NCBI GenBank assembly: GCA_029203105.1
Contig: CP119318.1
Coordinates: 4,602,501 to 4,666,500, forward strand
Source: Candidatus Kaistia colombiensis
GTDB taxonomy: Bacteria; Pseudomonadota; Alphaproteobacteria; Rhizobiales; Kaistiaceae
Reading direction: 5' to 3'
DNA length: 64,000 nucleotides
A model generated the notes under the pieces. That model searched no databases, had not been told where the DNA came from, and saw only the letters and a list, made by a program, of their open reading frames with translations. Position numbers and translations under genes: made by a program. Below are positions 45,818 to 54,127 of this stretch, piece after piece. Position 1 is the stretch's first letter. The number at the start of each line of letters is the position of its first letter.

Positions 45818-47020
45818 TTAGGTGCCGGGGTTCATCCAGAAGCCGCGCCAATCAATTGCCTTGGCTGCCACGTCGAGGCGGACCTTGATCTCGATCCCGT
45901 CCACATCGAAGCCATGGCGGGTCTCGGTGAAGACGCCGCGCTGGCCTTCGAGATAGGCCAGCTCGACCAGGTCGATCTGATTGACGTTCGCAGCAAGGAA
46001 CCACGATACCGCCGAGCCGGCGATGCCGGCGCGAGGGATGCCGGCATCGAGACGGGGCTCAGCAACTACCGTCAGGTTGCGCAGGTTCTCCGGCACCAGG
46101 TCGGCGATATTAGCGGGGTAGATTTGACCGATGAACTGCTCGGCCTTGGTCTGCAACGACTTCGGAACAATCAGATACTGCGGATCGATGTTCAGCAGGG
46201 TCGAGCCGTCGAGGCCAATCTGCCTCGCCATTCCGAGACGGCCAGCTCCGATCGCGTCGATGGAGATTGGCGCGCCCGAGTTGGCAAGGTTACCGTGGTC
46301 GGCGTGGAACAGCGTCTTGCCGTCGCCCATGAGGTAAGCGCCGAGGATTTGCGCCCAGACCAGATCGCTTTCGAGGTTAGCGGCCTGCACGCCGAACTGG
46401 CGCGGCAGGCGGGTAAACGCCTGAAGGTCGTCATTGACGATCACCTGCCGGGTGATGCCGACGACACGGCCGTAGGTCTCGACAGCGTATTTCTCGACAC
46501 CCTCGCTAATCGTCGCGCGCTTGAACTCGCCGTGCTCGTTGACCTTCTCGAAGCTCGGCGCATCCCCTAGTTGGACACGGCTGACCTGCTTGAAGTCGGC
46601 GACGGTAGTCTCACGCACCAAAGGGCGGAAGGTTTGCGGAGCGGCCTCGTATGCCGCGCGAAGCGTCTTGTTGGCGACATTGGCGAGGATGCCAGAGAAG
46701 TCGCTGGTCGACATCAGACCGCCGCTGCGGGTCTCCAGCGAGCGCTGCGCCACATCCAGCTTCGACATGCCACGCGTGCGGACGCCGGAGCGCTCCAAGC
46801 TCTCGCGGCCGATTTCAATCAGGCTCATGCCAACGAAGTCGCGACCGGCGGCGGTGAGCGGGAAAGCCTGCGGATCGGCACGGTGCAGGATGGCATTCTC
46901 GATCGCCGCGCCACGCTTTTCGTTCTCGTCCAGCTGAATATGAGAACGGAAAACTGCCGAGCCAGCACCGGCCCGCTCGACAGCGGCAGGAGCAACGTAT
47001 TTCCGATTTACGGAGATCAT
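45818..47020 (-). CDS. phage major capsid protein (Mu-like / prohead protease-fusion type)
   Basis: A 400-residue protein matching the capsid part of 'prohead protease/major capsid fusion' proteins: 'ARGMSKLDVAQRSLETRSGG'-like region, 'DFSGILANVANKTLRAAYEAAPQTFRPLVRE', 'FEKVNEHGEFKRATISEGVEKYAVETYGRVVGITRQ' and the C-terminal 'DGIEIKVRLDVAAKAIDWRGF'. The ATG at 47020 has AAGGA six bases upstream. The N-terminal protease domain found in fused relatives is absent and no separate protease gene is nearby. Confidence 0.82.
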   Translation of the reverse strand: MISVNRKYVAPAAVERAGAGSAVFRSHIQLDENEKRGAAIENAILHRADPQAFPLTAAGRDFVGMSLIEIGRESLERSGVRTRGMSKLDVAQRSLETRSGGLMSTSDFSGILANVANKTLRAAYEAAPQTFRPLVRETTVADFKQVSRVQLGDAPSFEKVNEHGEFKRATISEGVEKYAVETYGRVVGITRQVIVNDDLQAFTRLPRQFGVQAANLESDLVWAQILGAYLMGDGKTLFHADHGNLANSGAPISIDAIGAGRLGMARQIGLDGSTLLNIDPQYLIVPKSLQTKAEQFIGQIYPANIADLVPENLRNLTVVAEPRLDAGIPRAGIAGSAVSWFLAANVNQIDLVELAYLEGQRGVFTETRHGFDVDGIEIKVRLDVAAKAIDWRGFWMNPGT

Positions 47021-47073
47021 TGGGTGTCCTTCATTTGTCGGTGTCACCTGTGAAGCGGCGCGGAGGGTCGCAG

Positions 47074-47685
47074 CTATTCGATGGAGCCAAGAAGTTGCGC
47101 CACGGCGTACCCGTCCCCTGCCCCAACGAAGCTTCCCCGGGCAGGCAAAGAAAGGTGATTGGCGAAAGCTGGCCGGGTTAGGTTGACGCCTCGCCGCAGC
47201 GGCCAGGCCCGATCTTCTACCGCCTCGATCACATCGCTCCGTCCTGCCGAAGTGAGTGCGGAGTTCACTGCTCGAACAGCGTCGTTCGCCCTATCCAAGC
47301 GCTCGGCGAGTTCGACCAACTCGGTCGCGAGATCAGCATAGCGATCCCGCAAAGCCATGGCGGCGCTGGCGGCGAGCCGATCGACATCGGCACGCCACCG
47401 GCTGAGGTCGGCGTCGGCCTCAGCGACTTCCGCTTCTGCCAAGCGACGTTCCAGGTCCTCTTCGAGAGCCCGTAGCCGATCCAAATCGCGGTGGGAGCCA
47501 GCCAGCGCGCTTTCGGCTCGATCCAGTGCCTTTACATCGGGATCGAGCAGCGCCCGGCGGCGGCCCTCGGTGGCAGTGGAAACCGCGGCCTGGGCTTGAG
47601 CCAAATCCAAGCCGCCGAGCGCTTCCCGCAGCTCCGAGGAAGTCTTGGGCGCGGATTTGCGGATCCGGGCGAGAATGTCGAGCAT
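47074..47685 (-). CDS. hypothetical coiled-coil phage protein
   Basis: A 203-residue protein dominated by a charged coiled coil (residues 15-140, heptad-like 'AESALAGSHRDLDRLRALEEDLERRLAEAEVAEADADL'). It has an AGGAGG ribosome site. No family recognised. Lying upstream of the capsid gene, it could be a scaffold-like or head-associated protein; that is inference from position and coiled coil only. Confidence 0.6.
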   Translation of the reverse strand: MLDILARIRKSAPKTSSELREALGGLDLAQAQAAVSTATEGRRRALLDPDVKALDRAESALAGSHRDLDRLRALEEDLERRLAEAEVAEADADLSRWRADVDRLAASAAMALRDRYADLATELVELAERLDRANDAVRAVNSALTSAGRSDVIEAVEDRAWPLRRGVNLTRPAFANHLSLPARGSFVGAGDGYAVAQLLGSIE

Positions 47686-47700
47686 CAGCTTTCCTCCTGC

Positions 47701-48336
47701 TCAGCTCAGATCAATGTGACGGTCGACGATCGAACGAACTTCTTCGCCCGATAGCGTCAGGCGCTCGATGAGTGCGTCTGCAACGTGGGAAATCGCCCAC
47801 CAGACGGCGGGGCGCCTAATGGTCTCGATCACGTAGGCCTCAACCTCTCGATAGGCCGCCCGGATCTCAGCCGCCGTCGCACCGGGAAGCGCCCCCATGA
47901 CGGCCCGCATCGCAGCGCACTCGTCACACGACCCGCCGGTCCCACCGGCGATGGCATGGGACCAGAAGTCGAGTTCGTGATCGAAAAATGTCGCCTCTAG
48001 GCGGCGGTGTCGGTCCTCTCCGATGCGCCCAGCGATGGAGACGCTAATGTAGGACCGGATCGTGTGTGACTGAGAGAGGTCGAAAGCCGCGCGAGCCGGC
48101 ACCTGGACTGTCACGCTTTGCAGATCCAGCCCCTCGATCAAGCCGACAACGGCGTGTGCTGCCTCATGAACAGCCGTCGCCGGCGTTGGCGGAGGCGGCG
48201 TGTAAGAGTGCATCTCCACACCCTCAACAACCGCCGATGCATCAGAGCCTAGAAGTTCCATTGGCTCTGCGTAAGCTCGCGCGGAACCCGAGCACGCCGC
48301 AGCAGGACAGCATGAAAAGACGACGTAATCGGCCAT
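47701..48336 (-). CDS. M41-like zinc metallopeptidase domain protein
   Basis: A 211-residue protein with the zinc-peptidase motif HEAAH in 'TAVHEAAHAVVGLIEGLDLQSVTVQVP', reminiscent of the FtsH peptidase (M41) domain without its ATPase. A third ligand may be in FFDHELDF. Small FtsH-like peptidase domains occur as phage cargo in rhizobia. The start is uncertain: ATG codons at residues 26 and 41 are possible. It is the first gene of the minus-strand prophage block. Confidence 0.65.
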   Translation of the reverse strand: MADYVVFSCCPAAACSGSARAYAEPMELLGSDASAVVEGVEMHSYTPPPPTPATAVHEAAHAVVGLIEGLDLQSVTVQVPARAAFDLSQSHTIRSYISVSIAGRIGEDRHRRLEATFFDHELDFWSHAIAGGTGGSCDECAAMRAVMGALPGATAAEIRAAYREVEAYVIETIRRPAVWWAISHVADALIERLTLSGEEVRSIVDRHIDLS

Positions 48337-49036
48337 CGAAACCGCCAGAGATATTTCCGTAAATTCGTCAGATTATCAGTAACACAAGACGCCTATTGTG
48401 TCACTTGCGGTAATTATAATCTTAATGTTCGATAATCTATGTTTTAATATTTACATTAGAAATACAATGCACGTATCGATCGTCGAATTGCTTGCGCAGG
48501 CCTCTTATCGAATACAGAAAAGAACGCTCGTAGCATGCGAGATCGTTGGTCGTCTGGACGCAGACGACCAACGAGGAGGGTGAGGGCAACACGATTTTGG
48601 AACTGAGTGGGGAGCTAGCTCGCAGGATTGAGAAGCTTGAGCGCCTCCAGGTGCAGGATCGTGAAGAATGGCCGCGCCCCAATACACGTCAGCCGAAATG
48701 ACGCCCTCGTCTGGACGCGACCGACCGGGACAACAAAGGCCCCATGCGTCGAGCGTCCGCCCGTTCTTGGACGAACATGACGCAATAGATCTCGCGTCAA
48801 CAGCCCCCGGGACCGGCGGACAACGAGTGGTGTCTCGGCACCAACTGGAAGGGAGCGTAGCGAGGTGTCAAGATGCGTTCCCAAACGATGATCTGGGCGC
48901 GGAGCCTAGTTCGGATCCCCCGCCGTTGTCGCAGCGATCGGCGCACCGCCACTGCCACACTCGAATACAGGTGGACATTCTCCGCCCATATTGCTCACGC
49001 TGGGCCAGACTAACTCAGGGCGACGGGCGAGAATAG
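48337..49036. other. 700-base non-coding boundary with AT-rich block and hairpin
   Basis: Bases 48361-48480 are strikingly AT-rich for this genome and include ACACAA (48382-48387) pairing with TTGTGT (48396-48401): a likely promoter/operator zone. A perfect 13-bp inverted repeat (TCGTTGGTCGTCT at 48543-48555, complement at 48562-48574, loop GGACGC) follows. A short frame after it (LSGELARRIEKLERLQVQD) looks coding-like but has no good start. No full gene is supported. Confidence 0.5.
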
Positions 49037-50215
49037 ATGACGACTGGCTTTCCAATGCTCGAAATTGACCTCGGACCATACAATGGCTCGCGGCGTTTCA
49101 ACACGTCGGATGAAATTGCATCCTTCATCGAAAACGAAATAGAAGCTTGGGGTTGGCTAAACGAGCACCCAACCAATGCATCATTCAGCGGATTATCGAA
49201 TAGCATTTTTACGCAATTCAATAATCTTCGCAATGCTTTTCATAGTTTTACAAATGAAGGGTCCAATAATATTGAATTCATCACCGGATATATTTCAAGC
49301 GTATTCGACGCGCAGAGGATACCTCTATCCACGTCTCGCCTCGGCGCATTCATCCATAACCTAAAAGCGGACGCTCCAGGATCTGCCGCCGCCGCTCTGG
49401 CGGTGTGGCTCCAAATGGACGGGGTAAATCTGCGTAATTTCGAGCACCTGAAAGGTGCTGTTCTCCTGGTGGCATTTGACGAGAACATCACATCAAGGAC
49501 GCCGCCGGCGGTAAAAAAGTCCCTCGTAGACCTGAGCAAGCGCTTCGATACGGTAGGCTCACAATCAGAAGCGGATCGCCTCAGCCGAAAAGCGGAATTT
49601 CACGCGGAGCGTAGCCACCGGCGCAAGTTGATAGGACGCTATGCCCGCCGAATGTCCCGAGTTGCGGCATCTCGTGAGAAAGAAGCTAACGCCGCCATAG
49701 CCTCTCTTGTCGGAACCGAGCAACTATTCAAGGAGCACATGCGCCTCAAAGGGCCGGTCGAGTATTGGACCAAAAAAGCTGCAGCTCACAGGACCGACGC
49801 AAAAACCTATAGGGGCCTGCTCCTCAAGTTCTCCATCTGTGCCGGCATTGCCCTAATGTTGGCACTGACCGGGCTTGCCGCATACGCAATCCACTCTGCA
49901 GAGCTGGCAAGACATCCAACCGCCTATCTTTCGCTCGTGACGTTAGGAGTGGTGCTCTCGACAATGGTCTTCTGGGCCGCACGCATTCTCACCAGGCTGT
50001 TTCTTAGCGAGCACCACCTTGGCATCGATGCAGAAGAGAGGGCCGTTATGGCCCAGACCTATCTGGCGCTAACAGCTGAGGGCAGAGCTACCGAGGACGA
50101 AAGAAGAATAGTATTGGGCTCGCTGTTCCGGCCCACAGCAGATGGCATTGTGAAGGATGACGCAGCTCCAGATCTTTCACCTGCCGCGCTATTCTCGAAA
50201 ATTGCCTCGAAGTAG
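49037..50215 (+). CDS. DUF6161-like membrane protein
   Basis: A 392-residue protein: N-terminal soluble part, a basic helical linker (residues 180-235, 'HAERSHRRKLIGRYARRMSRVAASREKEANAAI'), two membrane helices (about 275-300 and 310-332) and a conserved cytoplasmic tail 'LFLSEHHLGIDAEERAVMAQTYLALTAEGRATEDERRIVLGSLFRP', which resembles the DUF6161 family. Function unknown. It is cargo between the prophage remnant and the recombinase module, more AT-rich than its surroundings near its 5' end. Confidence 0.7.
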   Translation: MTTGFPMLEIDLGPYNGSRRFNTSDEIASFIENEIEAWGWLNEHPTNASFSGLSNSIFTQFNNLRNAFHSFTNEGSNNIEFITGYISSVFDAQRIPLSTSRLGAFIHNLKADAPGSAAAALAVWLQMDGVNLRNFEHLKGAVLLVAFDENITSRTPPAVKKSLVDLSKRFDTVGSQSEADRLSRKAEFHAERSHRRKLIGRYARRMSRVAASREKEANAAIASLVGTEQLFKEHMRLKGPVEYWTKKAAAHRTDAKTYRGLLLKFSICAGIALMLALTGLAAYAIHSAELARHPTAYLSLVTLGVVLSTMVFWAARILTRLFLSEHHLGIDAEERAVMAQTYLALTAEGRATEDERRIVLGSLFRPTADGIVKDDAAPDLSPAALFSKIASK

Positions 50216-50384
50216 CGCCCGAGTGTTCTCCATGTCCAAGGAGACTGCTCCCTCCATCGCGACAGCCATGGAATGCTAGGTCTCGTTTCAACCGCAGAAG
50301 GCTGAAACAGGACTTGGGACCAGCTTTACCAGCCCGTGACCGCATGACATCGTCTGCCTGAAAAGAACCGGCGGAGGGGCGGCC

Positions 50385-51143
50385 TTGGCACCACGACTGA
50401 GCTTGAAAGGCTTTCACCCAAGGGCGGAGGCAAATTATCGCCTCGTCGCCGGTGGTTTGCGTGCAGTCCTCCTTGAAGGAAGGGATTTGCCCCCTCTCCG
50501 GTCTCAGGAGGTCGAGGTAATCTGGGCGCCCGCGCGCCCAAATCTTATTTATGCAGCAGGAACGCCCAACGAGAGGATCCTCCTGTCCTGCGGCGAGAAT
50601 TTCCCTTCGCAGTTCGCGTACCAACTCGCCCATGAGCTGGGACATTTGTCAGCCCGAAGCGATCTTCGCTTCCCTCGGATTGACGGGTGCATGTGGATCG
50701 AGGAAGCCATGTGCGGCGCTTATTCGCTGGTAGGGCTAAAGTCGTTGAACAATCTCGACGATTGGTGGCGAGAGAACGGGCTGCCTTATCTTGAGGGAAT
50801 TCTTCAAGGCGCATATGCGTTTGGACAGGTGGATGCAGAATATGTCTCGGCACGCGCCAACGCCCTCTGCGCTGCCAACCACCTCTCGGACGATATCCAG
50901 CCAATATCCGGCCTGATCTTCTCGAAGATCGCGTCAGATCGGATCATCGAGGACAACATTGCCCTTAGCCGCGTTCCGGTCGGAACGGACGTCGCTACCT
51001 TTCTCCGGGCTTGGGCGAAAGAGTGCGGCGGCGCAACCACAACGCCTGAGCTTCTCTTGAACCTTTGGACTGACGACCATGCCAGGCCAGTTGGCGCGAT
51101 CGAGGACGAGCCGAGCAGCGCGATAGTCGAGCTGGGCGAATGA
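50385..51143 (+). CDS. hypothetical protein with HExxH metallopeptidase motif
   Basis: A 252-residue protein starting at TTG with GGAGGGG six bases upstream. It has the zinc motif HELGH in 'QFAYQLAHELGHLSARSD' near residue 83, followed by 'WIEEAMCGAYSLVGL', where the glutamate after the second tryptophan helix could be the third ligand (gluzincin style, E-x-x-x-A). It resembles IrrE-like or M48-type folds only in this motif. It follows the DUF6161-like gene on the same strand by 170 bases. Confidence 0.65.
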   Translation: MAPRLSLKGFHPRAEANYRLVAGGLRAVLLEGRDLPPLRSQEVEVIWAPARPNLIYAAGTPNERILLSCGENFPSQFAYQLAHELGHLSARSDLRFPRIDGCMWIEEAMCGAYSLVGLKSLNNLDDWWRENGLPYLEGILQGAYAFGQVDAEYVSARANALCAANHLSDDIQPISGLIFSKIASDRIIEDNIALSRVPVGTDVATFLRAWAKECGGATTTPELLLNLWTDDHARPVGAIEDEPSSAIVELGE

Positions 51144-51273
51144 GAGTGCCCGTCCTAGGAGGTCCGGGCAGCTCGGGCGTCAGCCTCGTCGAGGATTGGA
51201 AGAACCAAGGAAATCCGCTTGTTGCATGCGCGGCATTCAGCGAGGCAACAATCCTGGCTGAACCCTGACAGTC

Positions 51274-51750
51274 TCAAGCTAGGTCGTCGAACGACACGCC
51301 GAGAGCCTCGGCGATGAGCTTTAGCTCGTCAGATGTGGGTTCCACCGTGCCCGCCTCGATGCGCGAAAGATGGGCGGGGCTCATCGCCGCCTTCACGGCC
51401 AGGTCGCGAGCGGTCAACCCGCGATGCTCGCGCCAGACGCGAGTTTTGTTTTCGCCGTCGATAAGCCGTCCGACGATCTCGGAAGGGATCAGTTCTTCCT
51501 CGCCGGCGGCGAGCTTGCGGCGAAACTCGACGACGGCGGCGGCATCGGCCCGATCGTCGATCGCGTCAAGCTCCGCCTGAGAGATTGCGATGGATGCAGC
51601 CAGCTCTGGGAAGACCTCGGCGAACGGCCGAGCCTGCGCTAGCTCCTCGTCCGTCGCCTCGGGTGCGTCGGGATCGCTTGCGATCTGCCGCTGGATCTCA
51701 GCCTCTTCGGCATCTGTGATTGGCGGAATATTGCTCTTACGCTTGGTCAT
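51274..51750 (-). CDS. chimeric antitoxin: BrnA-like N-terminus, XRE-type C-terminus
   Basis: A 158-residue protein. Residues 1-55 ('SNIPPITDAEEAEIQRQIASDPDAPEATDEELAQARPFAEVFPEL') look like the leader of BrnA antitoxins. Residues 58-100 resemble the linker of XRE antitoxins ('LAAGEEELIPSEIVGRLIDGENKTRVWREHRGLT'), and 101-158 are a Cro/C1 helix-turn-helix ('LAVKAAMSPAHLSRIEAGTVEPTSDEL'). The BrnA ribbon-helix-helix is replaced by XRE. The stump of brnT overlaps its start; no intact toxin gene is adjacent. Confidence 0.72.
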   Translation of the reverse strand: MTKRKSNIPPITDAEEAEIQRQIASDPDAPEATDEELAQARPFAEVFPELAASIAISQAELDAIDDRADAAAVVEFRRKLAAGEEELIPSEIVGRLIDGENKTRVWREHRGLTARDLAVKAAMSPAHLSRIEAGTVEPTSDELKLIAEALGVSFDDLA

Positions 51751-51790
51751 ATTCTGCTCTTTCCTTCCTGCTCGCGCGCCGCATCGAGAT
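51737..51790 (-). pseudogene. C-terminal stump of a BrnT-type toxin gene
   Basis: The minus-strand frame ending TAA at 51739-51737 reads ISMRRASRKERAEYDQA, the typical C-terminus of BrnT RNase toxins. It overlaps the antitoxin start by 14 bases, as in brnTA operons. Upstream of this stretch (to about 51880) the frame stays open but no longer matches BrnT, so the catalytic part is lost. Confidence 0.55.
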
Positions 51791-52048
51791 CGCTTCGGTC
51801 ATCGCCGGGGGCTTCGCCTTGGTCATGAGTGCCTCCTCTCCAAAGAGTTCCATCATGCAATCAAAGCGGATTTGTCGAATAAGGAAATACGCGCAAATAC
51901 CGCGCTGCCGCCGCCGCGCGGGGCCTACCCCCTCGGAGAGGACCCAAGGCCCCGGGGGGTGTTGCCGGATTGCAACGATCGGGACCGAGGCGGGAAGGTG
52001 GCGCGGACAGCGTGGCAGGGGGCGTGCGGCGCGGGCGAGGCGCGGGGA

Positions 52049-52378
52049 CTAGGGTCGGGGCGAGCGGCGAGCCTTGGGCTTTGGCACAGGCTCGGACGCG
52101 GCGGGCGACGTGGTTTCGAAGCGAGGCTGGCCCTGGTCGGTGGGTTTGGTGCGCCAGCCCTCGATCAGGATCAGGTCGGGGTCGTCGTCTAGGGTCGAGA
52201 AGCGGAAGAAGGTGCAGCCTTGGATCGAGGCGGCTTGACGGGCGTCGAGCCACCAAGCCCGCGCCTCCTCGGTGCTCTCGACCTTGGCCTGTCGGACGTA
52301 GATGGGTTCGGTTGGGGCCGGGGGGCGGGACGCCCCCGCCCGGAGCCGCGTGTAGAGTGCAATCAGGATGAAGAGCCA
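52049..52378 (-). CDS. coding-like frame without a canonical start
   Basis: The minus-strand frame to TAG 52051-52049 encodes a convincing protein: 'EPIYVRQAKVESTEEARAWW', 'LDARQAASIQGCTFFRFSTL', 'DPDLILIEGWRTKP'. It is open back to a TAA near 52409, but contains no ATG, GTG or TTG; the region starts directly after the DUF6074 stop with GGAGAGGAG just upstream. Start could be CTG or ATC/ATT, or the gene has lost its start. Function unknown. Confidence 0.5.
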   Translation of the reverse strand, partial: WLFILIALYTRLRAGASRPPAPTEPIYVRQAKVESTEEARAWWLDARQAASIQGCTFFRFSTLDDDPDLILIEGWRTKPTDQGQPRFETTSPAASEPVPKPKARRSPRP

Positions 52379-52386
52379 GGTCGGAT

Positions 52387-52731
52387 CTAGCTCCTCTCCG
52401 GACCGGTGGTCTTAACAACCGCTCCGTAAGCCGCTCGTCGCAACTCGGATGCAACGGCACCCGCGAAACGATCAATTTCGGCTTGGGTTGCCGCTTCGCT
52501 CAAGCCCCTTGCCCGAAGTTGACCGTGAAGCCGGTTCACCTCGGTTTTCCAGAATTTGACGCGAGCCGCTCCGATCCGTTGTCCAACTTGTCGCGCCGTC
52601 TGTCGGACCCGCCCCATTTCTCGTTCGACGGGGAAACATACAATCTCGCCAGGCTCCGCTGGTACAGGCGCCTCGGCCTTAGTGTCCGGGTCGAACAGGC
52701 CAAAAAAATCCAGCTGTTTGGTTTCCGCCAT
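52387..52731 (-). CDS. DUF6074-like protein
   Basis: A 114-residue protein starting MAETKQLDFFGLF with 'VCFPVEREMGRVRQTARQVGQRIG' and 'FWKTEVNRLHGQLRARGLSEAATQAEIDRFAGAV', resembling the DUF6074 family common on rhizobial plasmids and prophages. The ATG at 52731 gives the family start. Role unknown. It belongs to a minus-strand group of small island genes (53739 down to 52049). Confidence 0.65.
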   Translation of the reverse strand: MAETKQLDFFGLFDPDTKAEAPVPAEPGEIVCFPVEREMGRVRQTARQVGQRIGAARVKFWKTEVNRLHGQLRARGLSEAATQAEIDRFAGAVASELRRAAYGAVVKTTGPERS

Positions 52732-52735
52732 TGAA

Positions 52736-53437
52736 CTAGGCCCCCGCGCTTCGAGCGCGCGCTGAAGGCGCGCTCGGAACAACGCCCCCGGCAAAGGAGC
52801 TAGTACTGCTTTCCTCTGTCGCAAGTCCGTCGCCTGTAAGGGGAGCCTCTACTCGCGACGGACTTGCGACACGCCTCCGTTCCCAAGTCCGTCGAGAGAT
52901 CCCCTCTAGCTCCCATGGTCGCGTACGGCTCAAAGAGCCGGTAACATAGGCCTCACGATCTGAGGATCCAGCAGCGGCACGTTTGGTCGCAAGCCGATTG
53001 CGATCCGCTTCACGCTTCTTTTCGCGCGCGCGCGAAAGGCGCTCACTTCGAGGAACGTCGCACGCGCCAATTGTGCTCAAGCCCAAACGGTCGCGTTCAT
53101 CCAGCTTCACCGAGAGCATCTTCGCAACCTCATCTGCGCGAAGCATGTGCCGACGATGTGCGGCCTCCTGCTCGATCGCCTCAATGAGTAACCTATCAGC
53201 CCACGGTGCCCACCGAGCGCACCACGCCGCAACGTCTTGACCAGAATTGGAAAGGGCAGCCGCGCGCAGATAGGCATCGGCATCGTCGGTGGCGGGCACA
53301 AATTGCCCATGTCGAGCTGTAATCACCCTCTCAATCTCACGAAGGCGCAGTCTCCCGAGCCGAAATTCGCCGCGTGACTGCCGCCCCCTAGACCTTTGAC
53401 CCAGGAGGCAGCCCCCGATCCAAACGTCCTCCTTCAC
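52736..53437 (-). CDS. hypothetical island protein, helical and basic
   Basis: A 233-residue protein. N-terminal 'RLGRLRLREIERVITARHGQFVPATDDADAYLRAAALS' and 'LRADEVAKMLSVKLDERDRLGLSTIGACDV' are followed by a strongly basic, low-complexity tail. The pattern recurs in rhizobial mobile elements as uncharacterised protein. The start overlaps the next upstream gene by ATGA. Confidence 0.6.
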   Translation of the reverse strand: MKEDVWIGGCLLGQRSRGRQSRGEFRLGRLRLREIERVITARHGQFVPATDDADAYLRAAALSNSGQDVAAWCARWAPWADRLLIEAIEQEAAHRRHMLRADEVAKMLSVKLDERDRLGLSTIGACDVPRSERLSRAREKKREADRNRLATKRAAAGSSDREAYVTGSLSRTRPWELEGISRRTWERRRVASPSRVEAPLTGDGLATEESSTSSFAGGVVPSAPSARARSAGA

Positions 53438-53739
53438 GCGGCGTCTTCTGTCCTACCCGAAGCACCAGCCTCCTCCCGTACGATCCGGCGCGCCTGAGCG
53501 ACGGCGTCATCGCGGAGCATGGCGACCATGGAGGGCGACCAGCGATTTTGCGCGAGTACCCCGGAGACGACGGCTTCACCAGGATCAGTATTTTCGCGGA
53601 GCAAATCCGCCGCCATCTCGGCGACAAGGACCCGACGCACGAAAGCTTCGACTTGGGGCGTCGCATCCTCGAACACGATAGGAACGGGCGAACGGTCTGC
53701 CATGCCTGCCGCGAGTGTGCTAAGGCTCAAATTGTTCAT
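53434..53739 (-). CDS. hypothetical small island protein
   Basis: A 101-residue, probably alpha-helical, acidic protein (MNNLSLSTLAAGMADRSP ... 'VEAFVRRVLVAEMAADLLRENTDPGEAVVSGVLAQNRW'). No family recognised. ATGA coupling to the following gene supports that it is expressed. Confidence 0.55.
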   Translation of the reverse strand: MNNLSLSTLAAGMADRSPVPIVFEDATPQVEAFVRRVLVAEMAADLLRENTDPGEAVVSGVLAQNRWSPSMVAMLRDDAVAQARRIVREEAGASGRTEDAA

Positions 53740-53829
53740 CGTATTTTCCTAAGTGCGGGAACCATGGCTCGGCGAGGCTGCAACCTCGGCCGGGCCTTTC
53801 TTTTTGGGGAAATCGCCGCGCGCGGACTT

Positions 53830-54018
53830 TCACATCCAGTCCTCGCTGAAGAAGGCGGTCAGCCTCGATCGGTCGATCACCCAACGCCCTCCGACCTTCT
53901 TTGCCGGCAGCAACCCATCGGAGAGCAGACGAAACGTCTGACGTTCCGTTCGTCCGATCAGCAGTGCGATAGCCTTGACACCCCAAATCAGATGCAGCCT
54001 CGGCGCGGGTTCATTCAT
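53830..54018 (-). CDS. excisionase-like helix-turn-helix protein
   Basis: A 62-residue protein with a winged/MerR-like motif: 'IWGVKAIALLIGRTERQTFRLLSDGLLPAKKVGGRWVIDRSRL'. This is the typical xis/AlpA architecture. It is divergent from the ribbon-helix-helix gene, with the inverted-repeat switch between them. Confidence 0.75.
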   Translation of the reverse strand: MNEPAPRLHLIWGVKAIALLIGRTERQTFRLLSDGLLPAKKVGGRWVIDRSRLTAFFSEDWM

Positions 54019-54035
54019 TTCTGTTACCTCTGGTT

Positions 54036-54106
54036 AATATCCAGTAGGCATTACATATCCAGTGGATACAATTGACGTCAAGTGGGAATTGTATCCACTG
54101 GATATG
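54036..54106. promoter_or_regulatory. operator cluster between xis and the RHH regulator
   Basis: A perfect 20-base inverted repeat lies at 54054-54073 and 54087-54106 with a 13-base spacer. Each arm itself contains a palindrome TATCCAGTGGATA or TATCCACTGGATA. A third related half, ATATCCAGTAGG, is at about 54037-54048. This is the layout expected for cooperative binding by a ribbon-helix-helix repressor (the gene at 54128). It overlaps the promoter zones of both divergent genes. Confidence 0.75.
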
Positions 54107-54127
54107 ATAGATGGGAGATTAGCGGGA

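Noticed and set aside
48668..49036. 122-codon plus-strand frame before the DUF6161-like gene
   Set aside because: Low-complexity, no ribosome site, and it ends at the next start; more likely leader DNA.
51861..52475. 204-codon minus-strand frame rich in Pro/Arg/His
   Set aside because: The real coding frame here is the neighbouring one ending at 52049, which reads as a normal protein.
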